Origin: Sulfurimonas sp. HSL3-7
GTDB taxonomy: Bacteria > Campylobacterota > Campylobacteria > Campylobacterales > Sulfurimonadaceae
Length of the DNA: 64,000 nucleotides
Assembly: GCF_039645985.1 (NCBI RefSeq)
Contig: NZ_CP147919.1
Location: 2,666,001 to 2,730,000, forward strand
Direction of reading: 5' to 3'
The position numbers and the translations under genes were made by a program. This document shows, one piece after another, positions 26,285 to 35,437 of the stretch (its first letter is position 1; the number at the start of each line of letters is the position of its first letter). A model generated the notes under the pieces. That model saw only the letters and a program-made list of their open reading frames with translations, ran no database searches and had not been told where the DNA came from.

Positions 26285-27110
26285 TGGTATGTCACTTTTT
26301 TCTTGTTAGCTCAAAACCAGGGTACCGCTTTTTCTTAGCAAAATGTTTCTGTGGAGAAGAAAACCTGACGAAAAGAAGAAGAGCCAAGTGAGACTGATAA
26401 AACTTTATACTGATTTAGCTCCGCCCGTTGCCGGACCTTCGTCCGGACAACCCGATACTTCTGACTAACAAAATATACGCTGCCAACCTCCTAGGCATTT
26501 TGAATAACATGGGCAATTCAACATACAGCACAAGCGTCAAAGCCAATTTATGAAAAGCGTCAGCTTTTAACTTTGCAGCAATGCGTCACCACTTTTTTCC
26601 TTCACGACTCTGTATTTTCAGAGGAACATCCTATTGGGAGCAGTACCCCTTTTTTGTGCGTAAGAAAATTAATTTCGGCAGAAGTGCCAAAATACCATCC
26701 GGAGAGGGTTCGAAGGCTGGAAAGTTACTTTTGGCCGGAGGGTATAGCCCTTCTTTCTTTTCCGTCAGGATATCTCACAATCAAGTTGACTAAATGTCAG
26801 GTTGATTATGAGTAAAGTCTTATATGGTTTACCACTTGAGCTAGCAAGAAAGAAACCTGACATCACCTCTATTCAAAAACATTGAAAAGAAGTTGGGCAA
26901 CAGAAATGTTTGATATCCGCACGGCGACACATAAGTGCCAACAGCGCAATACAGAGAGGTACAAAATGAGTATAACGCTCAGCTTGCTGACATTTCTGTG
27001 AAAACAAGGGTGCTGCTCGCAAAGCGATGTTTCTCCGAAAACGACGAATTGTAAAATGTCACATCGTAAAATTGCGAATCGTAAACAGGAAAGAGTGGTC
27101 CATAAAACTT
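26285..27110 (+). repeat. Interspersed intergenic repeat, copy R3 with nested inverted copy
   Basis: Opens TATGTCACTTTTTTCTTG like R1 and R2, then CCTGACGAAAAGAAGAAG, the CCGGACCTTCGTCCGG hairpin block (26418-26475) and the AAAAGCGTCAGCTTTT hairpin (26550-26570). From 26700 to 26870 the R1/R2 opening blocks appear again but inverted, so two elements lie head to head. The tail at 27085-27105 resembles the R2 end. Nothing codes for a recognisable protein here. With R2 it brackets nifHDK. Confidence 0.6.
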
Positions 27111-27211
27111 AATCGTTCAAGCTGCCATAAAAAGAAAGCCGTCCAGTTGATAAACCGGATATGTCAAAAGATAGAGGGGTTAAAAGTTCCCGCTTTCGCA
27201 GGAAAAGAGAT

Positions 27212-28723
27212 TTATTTGGATTTTTCCAGATGGTACACATTCAAATTCGTCCGGCGGAACCCGCGACGCGTATAGAACTGCAGCGCATTGGTGTTGTCCA
27301 TGTCCGCGGCGAGCTGGATACGCTTGTAGCCGTACTCCTCGATGGCAATAAAGCGCATCTTGTTGATGAGCCGGCTGCCGACCCCCATCTTGCGGTACTC
27401 TTCCTTGACCACCAGGTCTTCGATCTGCCCGACGAAATCGCCGGCTGCACTGGAGATGAGCCGCTGCATCGTCACCATGCCGACCACCCTGCCTTCATGT
27501 TTGGCGACCAGCAGGTCAGCCCCTTCACAGCGGTAGAGTTTCTGAACCCCGGCCAGCTGCTTGTCGTAATCGATCTCAAAATCAACCTCTATCGCAAACA
27601 GTATACCGATCAGTTCCGCCATCTCCGGCAGATCCTCTTCTCGGGCTTTTTCGACCGTTATACCTGTTTTCATGTTGATGTCGCAGATATCCGGGTGCAG
27701 GACTTTGATCACTTTTTTGGCCTCCTCGTTTAGCGGGTTACCCCCGATGTACAACGTCTGCAGCCGTGTCATATTGGCCATGGCATTCGGGAGTTCCGAA
27801 ATGCCGTTACCGTCAATATCCAGCTGGCTGAGCTTGGTATACTTCCCGATCTCTTCGGGAATCGCCGTAATGGCATTGGAAGAGAAACAGAGTGATTCCA
27901 GTTCGAGCGAAGGCACCGAGACAAAACGCTGCAGTTCGCAGCTGTCGCAGGAGAACTCCTTGAGATACGGAGCAAAGCTCTCATCCACTTCGATCTCCCG
28001 GATCGGATTGTTGTCGAGGATGATTGTCTCCAGATCATCAAGGTCGTGAAGATAGAGTACCCTGATCTGGTTTGACGAGAGGTCGATCTCTTCAAGCCCC
28101 AGAAAGAAAAAGGCCTCGTCCAGTTTTGTCAGGCGGTTGTCCGAAAGGTTGATCTCGACGATCTCACCCATTTCCCCGATACCGGCCGGGATCTCGCTTA
28201 GAATGTTCTGCGAGAGGTTGAGCCGTTCCACCTGCTGCAGCAGAGGAAAAGCGCTTCCCATCTCTTTGATAAAATTGCCCGCAAGGTTAAGCGTACGCAG
28301 TTCGTTCTCCGGCGAGAGCATCCCCTCGACCGTCGTCAGGTTGTTGCTGCTGAGATCCAGTACCCGAAGATGACGGCACGCCTTCAAAACCGAGATGTCG
28401 CTGATATTATTGCCGCCGGCATTCAACGAGCGGAGGGTCAATCCCGCCAGGACCTCAGGCAGCGCCTTAAAACGGTTGCGGCGAATGTCAAGGTTGTTCA
28501 ACATGGTGAGGTTTGCGATGGAGTCGGGCAGTTTCGTCAAGTTGTTGTTAGCAAGGTTGAGCACCACCAGACCGCGCAAAAGACCGAGCGTCTCGGGAAG
28601 CTCTTCGAGAGAACGTCCGCTCAGGTCAAGACGTTTGAGCCCCTCGGGCGAAACGACCTCTTCCTCGATGGCGCGCTGCTCGATAAGCCACCCTTTTAAT
28701 GCCTCCCATTCTGTACTGCCCAT
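27212..28723 (-). CDS. Leucine-rich-repeat protein fused to a GNAT acetyltransferase
   Basis: 503 residues. Residues about 25-345 are some 14 leucine-rich repeats (LxxLxLxxNxLxxLP, e.g. LVVLNLANNNLTKLP, LRVLDLSSNNLTTVEG). From about 355 to the end is a GNAT domain: ITVEKAREEDLPEMAELIGILF, then VGQIEDLVVKEEYRKMGVGSRLINKMRFIA with the acetyl-CoA loop, and NALQFYTRRGFRR. The start at 28723 shares its A with the upstream stop (TGATG), with AAGGAG eight bases before. Last gene of the nifB operon. LRR would choose the protein target and GNAT acetylate it; the target is unknown. Confidence 0.88.
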   Translation of the reverse strand: MGSTEWEALKGWLIEQRAIEEEVVSPEGLKRLDLSGRSLEELPETLGLLRGLVVLNLANNNLTKLPDSIANLTMLNNLDIRRNRFKALPEVLAGLTLRSLNAGGNNISDISVLKACRHLRVLDLSSNNLTTVEGMLSPENELRTLNLAGNFIKEMGSAFPLLQQVERLNLSQNILSEIPAGIGEMGEIVEINLSDNRLTKLDEAFFFLGLEEIDLSSNQIRVLYLHDLDDLETIILDNNPIREIEVDESFAPYLKEFSCDSCELQRFVSVPSLELESLCFSSNAITAIPEEIGKYTKLSQLDIDGNGISELPNAMANMTRLQTLYIGGNPLNEEAKKVIKVLHPDICDINMKTGITVEKAREEDLPEMAELIGILFAIEVDFEIDYDKQLAGVQKLYRCEGADLLVAKHEGRVVGMVTMQRLISSAAGDFVGQIEDLVVKEEYRKMGVGSRLINKMRFIAIEEYGYKRIQLAADMDNTNALQFYTRRGFRRTNLNVYHLEKSK

Positions 28724-28992
28724 CACTCTGCTCCTTCCGCCAGCCGCTTTATGCGTTCGAGGCGCTGTTCGATGAGATGCTCGATCTCATCAAAGTCGAA
28801 ACTACCGAATTGGTTCATGTCAAACAGTTTCAGCAGTGCCGCACGGCAGCAGCTCTTATTGCATTCCGTCACCAGTTTTTTTGCTTTTTTAAAAGGCAGC
28901 GATGTATTTTGAAAGATCTCTATCGCCTGTGCCACATCTTTTTCGCCGCACTCGCAGATCTGCATCGACAGAATTTCTTCTTTGGTCTTCAT
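28723..28992 (-). CDS. Small cysteine protein of the nifB operon
   Basis: 89 residues. Five cysteines: CEC at about 13-15 and CNKSCC near 44-49, separated by a helix. The layout is a little like bacterioferritin-associated ferredoxin domains (CxC...CxxC), which bind 2Fe-2S, but the spacing of the second pair differs. Coupled to the LRR/GNAT gene by a stop/start overlap. Confidence 0.7.
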   Translation of the reverse strand: MKTKEEILSMQICECGEKDVAQAIEIFQNTSLPFKKAKKLVTECNKSCCRAALLKLFDMNQFGSFDFDEIEHLIEQRLERIKRLAEGAE

Positions 28993-29059
28993 CTTTATCC
29001 ACCTACTTCGATAGGCTTAAGCCTTCAGGTCACGGCCTTCTGCTTAACCGGGATGACAG

Positions 29060-29254
29060 TTACAGTCCGTTTTCAGCTTTGAATTTATTGGCCTCTTCGA
29101 CTGCCGCACGCAGTTTTTCACTCAACTCCGGCATTTTCACATAATCGGTCCAGAGCGTATCTTCGACAATATCATGGATCTCGGAGGCGAGTTCCACCGC
29201 CATACGTTTACGTTTCGCCAGCTCTTTTTTCAGTACTTTTATATCTTCAGACAT
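29060..29254 (-). CDS. CCE_0567/Rop-like (DUF683) nif-associated protein
   Basis: 64 residues, a helical hairpin: VLKKELAKRKRMAVELASEIHDIVEDTLWTDYVKMPELSEKLRAAVEEANKFKA. The EIHDIVEDTLW...YxxxPEL pattern is that of the small Rop-like proteins found in nif clusters beside nifX; the cyanobacterial member CCE_0567 is a four-helix-bundle dimer that binds nickel or other metal. Good AAGGAG site. Confidence 0.85.
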   Translation of the reverse strand: MSEDIKVLKKELAKRKRMAVELASEIHDIVEDTLWTDYVKMPELSEKLRAAVEEANKFKAENGL

Positions 29255-29309
29255 TTTTTCTCCTTGGTTGGTTTAGATTGATCTGCCCCGCATGGGGCGG
29301 GTGCCGCAC

Positions 29310-29540
29310 TCAGGCAGCGATAGGGTGGACCTCGATCAGCCTTGCTTCATCTTTACGCAGCGCGATCAACGAACGGTTTATCATCACCTGAACGGTACTT
29401 TTAAAACATCCGAAATGTTTGACGCATATATGCGCATCACGGGTCAGCCCCATCGCACAGAGGCGCTGTTTCAGTTTCCCTTCGACATTGATGGCATCAA
29501 CAGCCACCATCTCGCCTTTTTTCATATTCAACAGACACAT
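29310..29540 (-). CDS. FeoA-domain protein
   Basis: 76 residues forming one SH3-like FeoA domain: LLNMKKGEMVAVDAINVEGKLKQRLCAMGLTRDAHICVKH, then MINRSLIALRKDEARLIEV. FeoA domains help ferrous transport or regulate; small FeoA-like genes recur in nif clusters, where iron demand is high. Start at 29540 has AAGGAG; the open frame reaches 23 codons further without a site. Confidence 0.88.
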   Translation of the reverse strand: MCLLNMKKGEMVAVDAINVEGKLKQRLCAMGLTRDAHICVKHFGCFKSTVQVMINRSLIALRKDEARLIEVHPIAA

Positions 29541-29625
29541 GTTAACTCCTTGTTTCCGTGATTGACAGCACGGTTCATCTGTGCGTGAGCCCACTGCTGA
29601 AGTGAACACAGCGTTAGCGTAGTCA

Positions 29626-29643
29626 AATGGGCTTTGCTCATTT
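29626..29643 (-). repeat. 18-base match to the clpP leader
   Basis: AAATGAGCAAAGCCCATT on the minus strand here, and the same 18 bases at 37214-37231 on the plus strand. The first copy ends the feoA leader region, the second lies 50 bases before clpP. Either a shared regulatory motif or a scrap of repeat. Confidence 0.45.
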
Positions 29644-29650
29644 GGCGTTC

Positions 29651-30478
29651 CTACAATGAAAATGCATATATATTTTCAAAACGAACATCGCTGCCTTCAC
29701 CACGACTCATGTGAATAAAGCGCTGTTTGTTTTGAAAATGGTAACGGTTGTAAAGATCGACCACATGTTCCGCTCCAAGCGGAACATCGGCGACCACTTT
29801 TTTAAGGCCGCGGAAATAGAGCACGCCGCGCATCATCTTCTCAGCCTCATCCTCGTGCCCTTTTCGCACCTGCCACGGTCCGAGATAGACATGGCGGGCG
29901 TTGACGACGGAGGAGTGCTGAAAACCGTTGGGGAGAGTGAACTTGAGCGAAGAGTTCCGCTCCATCTCATCCAACAGAAAGTCCATACGGTTCTCGTGAA
30001 AGGTCTCCTTGTCGATCGCGGCGATAACAGATTCGAAATTGCTTCCGTCCAGCTCTTTCGCATGGGCGTTGGTAAAGTTGAACGGCGGGACCTTGCCGAC
30101 ATTGACAAAGCGTCCCACCTCCATCTTGGATTCAAAACCGTAGCGCTCGAAAAACGGCACCAGATTCGGGTTGGCATGCAGATAGACCTTGCGCTCGTCT
30201 TTGTCGATCGCACCGAAAAGGGTCTCGAACAGGCGTCGGCCGACGCCCTGTTTCTGATGGCTCTCTCTGACCATAAAATATTTCATCATCAAGGAGTGTT
30301 CGAACTCGATCGCCATCACGGCACCAACGAGTTTCCCCTCGTCATAGGCACCGTAACAGAGATGTGGCGAGTGCATCATCATCAACTTGACATGGTAGCC
30401 GTCGACCAGCCAGCCCACCTCATCGGCGATCGCGACCAGTTCGCTCACGTCGGCAAATTTCAACCACCCTATAAACAT
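29651..30478 (-). CDS. GNAT acetyltransferase in the nifB operon
   Basis: 275 residues. N-terminal GNAT: KLVGAVMAIEFEHSLMMKYFMVRESHQKQGVGRRLFETLF, with the acetyl-CoA loop HQKQGVGRRL near 75-84, then VYLHANPNLVPFFERYGF. The C-terminal half (about 130-275) looks like a second, degenerate GNAT-like unit. It overlaps the end of nifV by 10 bases. An acetyltransferase coupled to homocitrate synthase is unusual; its acceptor is unknown. Confidence 0.8.
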   Translation of the reverse strand: MFIGWLKFADVSELVAIADEVGWLVDGYHVKLMMMHSPHLCYGAYDEGKLVGAVMAIEFEHSLMMKYFMVRESHQKQGVGRRLFETLFGAIDKDERKVYLHANPNLVPFFERYGFESKMEVGRFVNVGKVPPFNFTNAHAKELDGSNFESVIAAIDKETFHENRMDFLLDEMERNSSLKFTLPNGFQHSSVVNARHVYLGPWQVRKGHEDEAEKMMRGVLYFRGLKKVVADVPLGAEHVVDLYNRYHFQNKQRFIHMSRGEGSDVRFENIYAFSL

Positions 30479-31581
30479 AGGCTCTCCCTGTACAGACTTA
30501 CAAGCTCCGCATCGTCAAGCACGCGTTTGCGCGAGGTGACGATCTCGCGGATACGCGGCAGCAGGTGACGCAAAGCATGTTTTTCTGCACTGATTCCCAG
30601 TTCTTTTAAATGGTAAAGAATCGTACCCGTACCGGAGTGTTTTCCGATCGGAAAGGCACGCTGACAAGCAACTTCTTCAGCAGCGAAAGGCTCGTAGGCA
30701 CGGCCGTCTTTCATCATGCCGTCGGCGTGAATGCCGCTTTCATGCGAGAAGATATGGTCCCCGACGATCGGGGCATTATGTGCAAGACTCACGCCGGCAG
30801 CCTCAGCCACGATATCCACAAGCGTTCGCATCCCAAGTGCATCGAAATGACGCGCCTGGTCATAAAGATGCTTCAACGCCATGGAGATCTGTTCAAATGA
30901 GGCATTGCCTGCGCGTTCACCCAGGCCTATTACGGTGGTGTTGACGCTAACGGCCCCGGCATCGAGACCGCTGAGGGCGTTGGCGTTGGCAAGACCGAAA
31001 TCGTTATGCGTATGCATTTCTATCGGAAGGAGATGTAACGATGTCAATGCTTTTATATCCGCATACGTTTGTGTCGGTGTCATAATCCCGACGGTGTCGC
31101 AGTAGCGAAAGCGGTCTGCACCAAGTTCCCGTCCAAGCGTCATGACCTCTTCAATGAAGCCGAACGAACCGCGTGAGCTGTCTTCGCCGCCGATACAGAC
31201 AAAAAGCCCTTCGGCCTTTGCCGTAACAATGGTCTTTTCAAGCTCTTTGAGCATGGCCGCTTTGTTGCCGCCGAATTTAACGTCAATCAGGATGTCTGAG
31301 ACAGGAATGGAGAGATCGACCGATTTTACACCGCATGCCAAAGAGGCGTCAAGATCGCTCATCTTGGCACGGTTCCAGGTCATCATACGTGTATTCAACC
31401 CCAATGCGAGCAGCTCTTTGATGTCCTCTTGCTCACGCACGCCCATAGCGGGAATGCCGATCTCGAGTTCATCCGCGCCGCAGGCTGCAAGCCCTTCGGC
31501 GATAGCGAGCTTCTCTTTGGTGTTGAATGCTACGTAGGGTGCCTGTTCCCCGTCGCGCAGTGTCGTATCGTTGATCAACAT
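30469..31581 (-). CDS. nifV: Homocitrate synthase
   Basis: 370 residues. Condenses acetyl-CoA with 2-oxoglutarate to homocitrate, the organic part of FeMo-cofactor. DRE-TIM signature DTTLRDGEQAP at 5-15, the metal ligands in MHTHNDFGLANANAL, and SGIHADGMMKDGRAYEPF near 285. Two ATG codons are adjacent; the second has the better spacing to AAGGAAG. Follows nifB on the same strand. Confidence 0.95.
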   Translation of the reverse strand: MLINDTTLRDGEQAPYVAFNTKEKLAIAEGLAACGADELEIGIPAMGVREQEDIKELLALGLNTRMMTWNRAKMSDLDASLACGVKSVDLSIPVSDILIDVKFGGNKAAMLKELEKTIVTAKAEGLFVCIGGEDSSRGSFGFIEEVMTLGRELGADRFRYCDTVGIMTPTQTYADIKALTSLHLLPIEMHTHNDFGLANANALSGLDAGAVSVNTTVIGLGERAGNASFEQISMALKHLYDQARHFDALGMRTLVDIVAEAAGVSLAHNAPIVGDHIFSHESGIHADGMMKDGRAYEPFAAEEVACQRAFPIGKHSGTGTILYHLKELGISAEKHALRHLLPRIREIVTSRKRVLDDAELVSLYRESLCL

Positions 31582-31704
31582 CATCTTCCTTTTTATCTCA
31601 AATCGACTAAAACATCTACCGCTTTAGAAGAACAATCCCTTACATTTCCTGCCCAGGAAGGGCAAGCTATCATGCCTTCGCGGCTAGCATCGAGCGACAA
31701 ACGG

Positions 31705-33123
31705 TTAATTCGCTTCCAACTCTTCGGGCAGGTTAAAGTACTTGCGTGTCGCTTTAAGCACCGACGCTTCGATCGGCTCGTACGCATAACTCTGGTCTGC
31801 GATCAGTCCTGCAGCCTTAAGGTCATCCTGCGGACAACCGCCGATCTTCGCCGTCAGGATCAAGGCACAGTCTTTGAGTTTTTCCAGGATAGGTTCGATC
31901 GGGTTGCCGCCTTCCGGTCCCGCACAGTACTCGTAATCGAGTTTACGGTGATGGATAAAACGGATACCGCGGTCACCCGCTTCATAGATCAGGAACTCTC
32001 TGACCGAACCGAAGTGCTGGTTGATCATCCCCTCGCCCGCTGTTGTAACGGCGACAAGAATGGTCTGACCGTCGCTGGCAAGGTTCTCTTTCTCCTGGCG
32101 GACACGTTCGTTCGCCTGGTCAAGGAAGAAACGGAACTCTTCGATCTTCGCCTGGCTCTCTTGGCGCGCTGTAATGTTGTAGTGCTGTTCCAGGGCGTCA
32201 AACGACATCTCCGAGAAGACATCTTTCGTAAATTCCTGTCCGCGGTCCTCACCGATAAGGCCGACGGCATCCGCACGGCACTGGCGGCAGTGCTGCATCA
32301 ACTTCATGTCCATGCCGCACGCTTCCTGTACTTCCATCTGCTGCTGATCGGTTGCCGAAGGCACACCGTCGAGTCCAAATTTCGTACCATGTTCCGGCTC
32401 AGAGATGATCGGCATGATATTGTGTAAGAAAACACCGATCTCTTTAAGTTTTTTCGCCACCTCAGGAAGGTGTTTGTCGTTGATACCCGGGATCAGTACC
32501 GAGTTGGCTTTGATAAGAATGCCGTTTTCAACACACTTTTTCATTCCTTCAAGCTGACGCTCAAGAAGAATTTTGGCAGCCTCTTTTCCATAGATACGTT
32601 TGTTGTTGTAGAAGATCCATGGATAGATCTGCGAACCGATCTCCCCGGTCGTATCGACACTGTTGATTGTAACGGTGACGTGGTCAATGTCGTATTTGAC
32701 CATCTCGTCGACAAAGGTCGGCAGTTCCAGACCGTTTGTGGAAAGACAGAGTTTAAGGTCAGGTGCTTTTTCGCGCACCAGCTCAAAGGTCTTAAACGTC
32801 TTTTCCGGGTTGGCAAGAGCATCTCCCGGACCTGCGATCCCGAGTACGCTCAGACGCTGGACTTCACCGCCGACGTACATCACTTTCTTCGCCGACTCTT
32901 CCGGTGTCAAGCGCTCGCTTGTAACACCCGGACGGCTCTCGTTGGAACAGTCGTATTTACGGTTACAGTAATTACACTGTATATTACACGCCGGTGCTAC
33001 GGCAACGTGGATACGGGCATAGTGGTGGTGGGCACCCTCTGAATAACAGGGGTGGTCATGGATCTTGTCCTGGATATCTGCAGGTAGTGCAGATTCGGCC
33101 GGATTACTTGAACTACAGCTCAT
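31705..33123 (-). CDS. nifB: FeMo-cofactor biosynthesis protein NifB with C-terminal NifX domain
   Basis: 472 residues. Radical-SAM enzyme that builds the carbide-centred NifB-co. SAM cluster motif in CNIQCNYCNRKYDC (about 49-62), further cluster cysteines in MQHCRQCRADAVGLIGED (near 275). The NifX/NafY-like carrier domain starts near 350 (ILVAVTTAGEGMINQHFGSVREFLIY) and ends IGGCPQDDLKAAGL. First gene of its operon, behind a sigma-54-type promoter. Confidence 0.97.
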   Translation of the reverse strand: MSCSSSNPAESALPADIQDKIHDHPCYSEGAHHHYARIHVAVAPACNIQCNYCNRKYDCSNESRPGVTSERLTPEESAKKVMYVGGEVQRLSVLGIAGPGDALANPEKTFKTFELVREKAPDLKLCLSTNGLELPTFVDEMVKYDIDHVTVTINSVDTTGEIGSQIYPWIFYNNKRIYGKEAAKILLERQLEGMKKCVENGILIKANSVLIPGINDKHLPEVAKKLKEIGVFLHNIMPIISEPEHGTKFGLDGVPSATDQQQMEVQEACGMDMKLMQHCRQCRADAVGLIGEDRGQEFTKDVFSEMSFDALEQHYNITARQESQAKIEEFRFFLDQANERVRQEKENLASDGQTILVAVTTAGEGMINQHFGSVREFLIYEAGDRGIRFIHHRKLDYEYCAGPEGGNPIEPILEKLKDCALILTAKIGGCPQDDLKAAGLIADQSYAYEPIEASVLKATRKYFNLPEELEAN

Positions 33124-33200
33124 TTTAGCTCCTTTATATAAGGTAGGAATTCAAATGATCTCGCGTCATGTAGCTACAATCATTTCTTGCTAGAACTGTT

Positions 33201-33215
33201 GCAAGATATGTTCCC
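33201..33215 (-). promoter_or_regulatory. Sigma-54-type promoter of nifB
   Basis: GGGAACATATCTTGC read toward nifB: GGAAC-N5-TTGC with exact GG-N10-GC spacing. Predicted start near 33189, giving a 66-base leader. The best match in the nif part of the window. Confidence 0.75.
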
Positions 33216-33327
33216 GGGGATTTCCGGCCGCTTGTGTAGGAAACGGGACAATGCTCTACGTTTTTGTCGGACAAAAAAATAAAGCGTGCGGTGCCGCGGG
33301 TGACCATTGCGTGCGGGACGTGGAGAA

Positions 33328-33640
33328 TCATTCGGGCAGCATCAGTGGCTCTCCGAACTCGACAACCACAAACTCCTCCGCTCCCTGATGAGCAGTTCGA
33401 CAGGTTCGTCGATCTTTTCCGCTGTCTGCTGAAACGTACCGTAGTACATCCCACGCGCTTGCAGGAGGGCAGGATCCATGGTGCCGAACCGCTAAAAGGT
33501 CTCCCCTTAGGCGCTATCGCCGCGAAATAGATCCTTCTGGCTCCTATCTCCATCACGAACCCTTCCCAAAGCGTCGAGTCGCGCTCAAAGAGTGTCCTGC
33601 CCGAAAAGTGGGAACAGGGACGAAGGAGAGAAAGAAACCC
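33328..33640 (-). pseudogene. Decayed MBL-fold hydrolase (UlaG/NAPE-PLD-like)
   Basis: Pieces of a metallo-beta-lactamase-fold protein in shifting frames: HFSGRTLFERDSTLWEGFVMEIGARRIYFA (about 33530-33625), then in another frame RFGTMDPALL, MYYGTFQQTAEKIDEPVELL and, after a further shift, EEFVVVEFGEPLMLPE with a stop at 33328. These match, in order, the HFSGR..DRN.TLW, GD..Y, GPFDLALLPIG, HFGTFQLTDE.IDEP and closing segments of that family. The N-terminal half with the HxHxDH site is gone, and several segments are deleted. Lies between nifB and msrQ. Confidence 0.75.
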
Positions 33641-33654
33641 GGGAGTCGCCCTTG

Positions 33655-34206
33655 CTAAAACCGGACGCGGCCCGTGCGCTGCAGCAGCTTGAGCACCCCG
33701 ATCAACGCCATCACCGCGACCATGCCCCACTGCAGGGGGCTCAGCGCTTTTTGTGCCATGACAAAATGGGTGCTGGTCATAAGTAACGCCGCATAGATGA
33801 GCCTGTGGTATCGGACATATTTCGCAAAGAGCCGTGGCAGCGAGGTGACGGCCATGAAGAGCAGGATTGCAAACGAAAGCATGCCAAGGTAGATGAAGGG
33901 CTTATCCAGCGTCTCCGAAAGTGCCATTTTCAGGTCCAGCTCCATATCAAGGATGAGGAAGTTGCCCAGATGCAGCACGGCGTAGAAGAAGGCGAAAAGC
34001 CCCACCATGCGCCGGTAACGTACGAAGTTTGCCGCCCTGCGCAACAGCGAAAGAGAGGTCGTCACATAAAGCAGCGTCAGCGCTGTCCCCCCGCTCACCG
34101 TATAGATGTACTTGATGGGATCCTCCGCGCCGCTGACAAAGAGGTGAAAGAGCAGAAAACCCAGCGGCGCCAGCAGAAGAAGCGCAATGAGAGCCCGCCG
34201 CATCAA
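33655..34206 (-). CDS. msrQ: Haem-binding membrane subunit MsrQ
   Basis: 183 residues with about five to six membrane helices of the ferric-reductase-like family. Histidines in [12 protein letters not shown] and the helix [19 protein letters not shown] are likely haem b ligands. Passes electrons from the quinone pool to MsrP for repair of oxidised methionines in periplasmic proteins. Overlaps the msrP stop by four bases. Confidence 0.9.
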   Translation of the reverse strand: MMRRALIALLLLAPLGFLLFHLFVSGAEDPIKYIYTVSGGTALTLLYVTTSLSLLRRAANFVRYRRMVGLFAFFYAVLHLGNFLILDMELDLKMALSETLDKPFIYLGMLSFAILLFMAVTSLPRLFAKYVRYHRLIYAALLMTSTHFVMAQKALSPLQWGMVAVMALIGVLKLLQRTGRVRF

Positions 34207-35159
34207 AAGTTTTTCCTCAGGTCCATCCCGGCGTAAAGCTGAGCAACCTCATCGGCGTAACCGTTGAACATCAGGGTCTTCTGTTTGAAAAAGCTGCCGA
34301 GCAGCCGTTCGCGCTTCTGCGACCAGCGCGGGTGGTCCACCTCCGGATTGACGTTGGCGAAAAAGCCGTATTCGGCCGGCACGGCCCGCTGCCAGCTGTT
34401 GAGCGGCGGGGTCTCCGTAAAGGTGATGCGCACGATGGATTTGATGCTTTTGAAACCGTACTTCCACGGGACAATCAGCCTCAGGGGCGCGCCGTTCTGC
34501 GGCGGCAGGCTGTGACCATAAAGACCGACCGCCATAAGGGTAAGCGGGTGCATTGCCTCGTCCATGCGCAACCCCTCGACATAAGGATACTCCAGGGCAT
34601 TGAAGAGCGTGCGCTGCTGGTCGGGGAACTGTCCCGGGTCGTAGAGGGTCTCGAAACGAAGGTATCTTGCCCCGGAGAGCGGCCGGGCATGTCGGACAAG
34701 GGCCGAAAGTTCGAAACCGATCCAGGGCACCACCATGGACCACCCCTCCACGCAGCGGAAACGGTAGATGCGCTCGCTGAGGGGAAACCTTCGAAGCTCC
34801 TCCAGACCGATCGTAAAAGGTTTTTCGACCAGCCCGTCAACGGTGACGTTCCACGGTTCGGTTTTGAACCGCCGGGAAAGGGGCTTGACCCTTTTTTTGT
34901 CGGTTGTGAACTCATAGAAGTTGTTGTAGGATGTAATATCCCCATAACTGCTGGGGGTCAGGTCCATGGAGTTTGGGTCGTTTTTGTAGCTGAGATCAGG
35001 TGCCGGGACGGACTCTTTTGCGGCCAGTTCCATCACCGTCGCCGTAGAGACAGCCATCGCCGCGCCAAGCTTAATAAAACTTCTGCGGCCCTCAAACAGC
35101 TTCTCGTCGGTCACGGACGACCCGCCTTTTTCCCACCTCTCTTTTTTCAAGTAATGCAT
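34203..35159 (-). CDS. msrP: Periplasmic methionine sulfoxide reductase catalytic subunit MsrP
   Basis: 318 residues. Opens [10 protein letters not shown] like YedY/MsrP, then a twin-arginine signal [15 protein letters not shown] at about 24-38. The molybdenum cofactor cysteine sits in [14 protein letters not shown] near 150; [17 protein letters not shown] closes the site. The start at 35159 fits AAGGAG and the family opening; an upstream ATG is ignored. Paired with msrQ. Confidence 0.94.
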   Translation of the reverse strand: MHYLKKERWEKGGSSVTDEKLFEGRRSFIKLGAAMAVSTATVMELAAKESVPAPDLSYKNDPNSMDLTPSSYGDITSYNNFYEFTTDKKRVKPLSRRFKTEPWNVTVDGLVEKPFTIGLEELRRFPLSERIYRFRCVEGWSMVVPWIGFELSALVRHARPLSGARYLRFETLYDPGQFPDQQRTLFNALEYPYVEGLRMDEAMHPLTLMAVGLYGHSLPPQNGAPLRLIVPWKYGFKSIKSIVRITFTETPPLNSWQRAVPAEYGFFANVNPEVDHPRWSQKRERLLGSFFKQKTLMFNGYADEVAQLYAGMDLRKNF

Positions 35160-35374
35160 AAGAGCTCCTTGAGCGCTTAGGGTATGTTTCAATCATACTC
35201 TCTAAAAAGAGGTAAAGAGCATAAAAATTCAGACTAGGGGAAAAAACAAAGGAAAACCGGGGCACCGTTTTACCCCCGCGCTTCAAACAAACCAACAACG
35301 ACATTTTTGTCAATTTTTGCAACCGCCCCCTCTATTTTATGTGGACCTTGTGCCTCTCATCACACTGCCGCACT

Positions 35375-35388
35375 AGAACACAATATGC
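35375..35388 (+). promoter_or_regulatory. Sigma-54-like promoter of the NifX/SIR2 operon
   Basis: TAGAACACAATATGC: AG-N10-GC, with the AGAAC-N5-ATGC form also present at 50392. The -24 GG is AG, so this is weaker than the nifH and nifB promoters. Start codon 50 bases downstream. Confidence 0.4.
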
Positions 35389-35437
35389 AAAACAGCTCAA
35401 TAAAGAGTCCGTGTGTCGGGCTGAAAGGCAAAGTCGT

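Noticed and set aside
26573-26815. 80-residue open frame in the repeat region
   Set aside because: It lies wholly in repeat R3, whose copies elsewhere are not open in that frame.
33134-33730. 198-residue minus-strand open frame
   Set aside because: Its first part is msrQ read out of frame and its rest is the MBL pseudogene crossing frames; composition and lack of a ribosome site argue against a gene.
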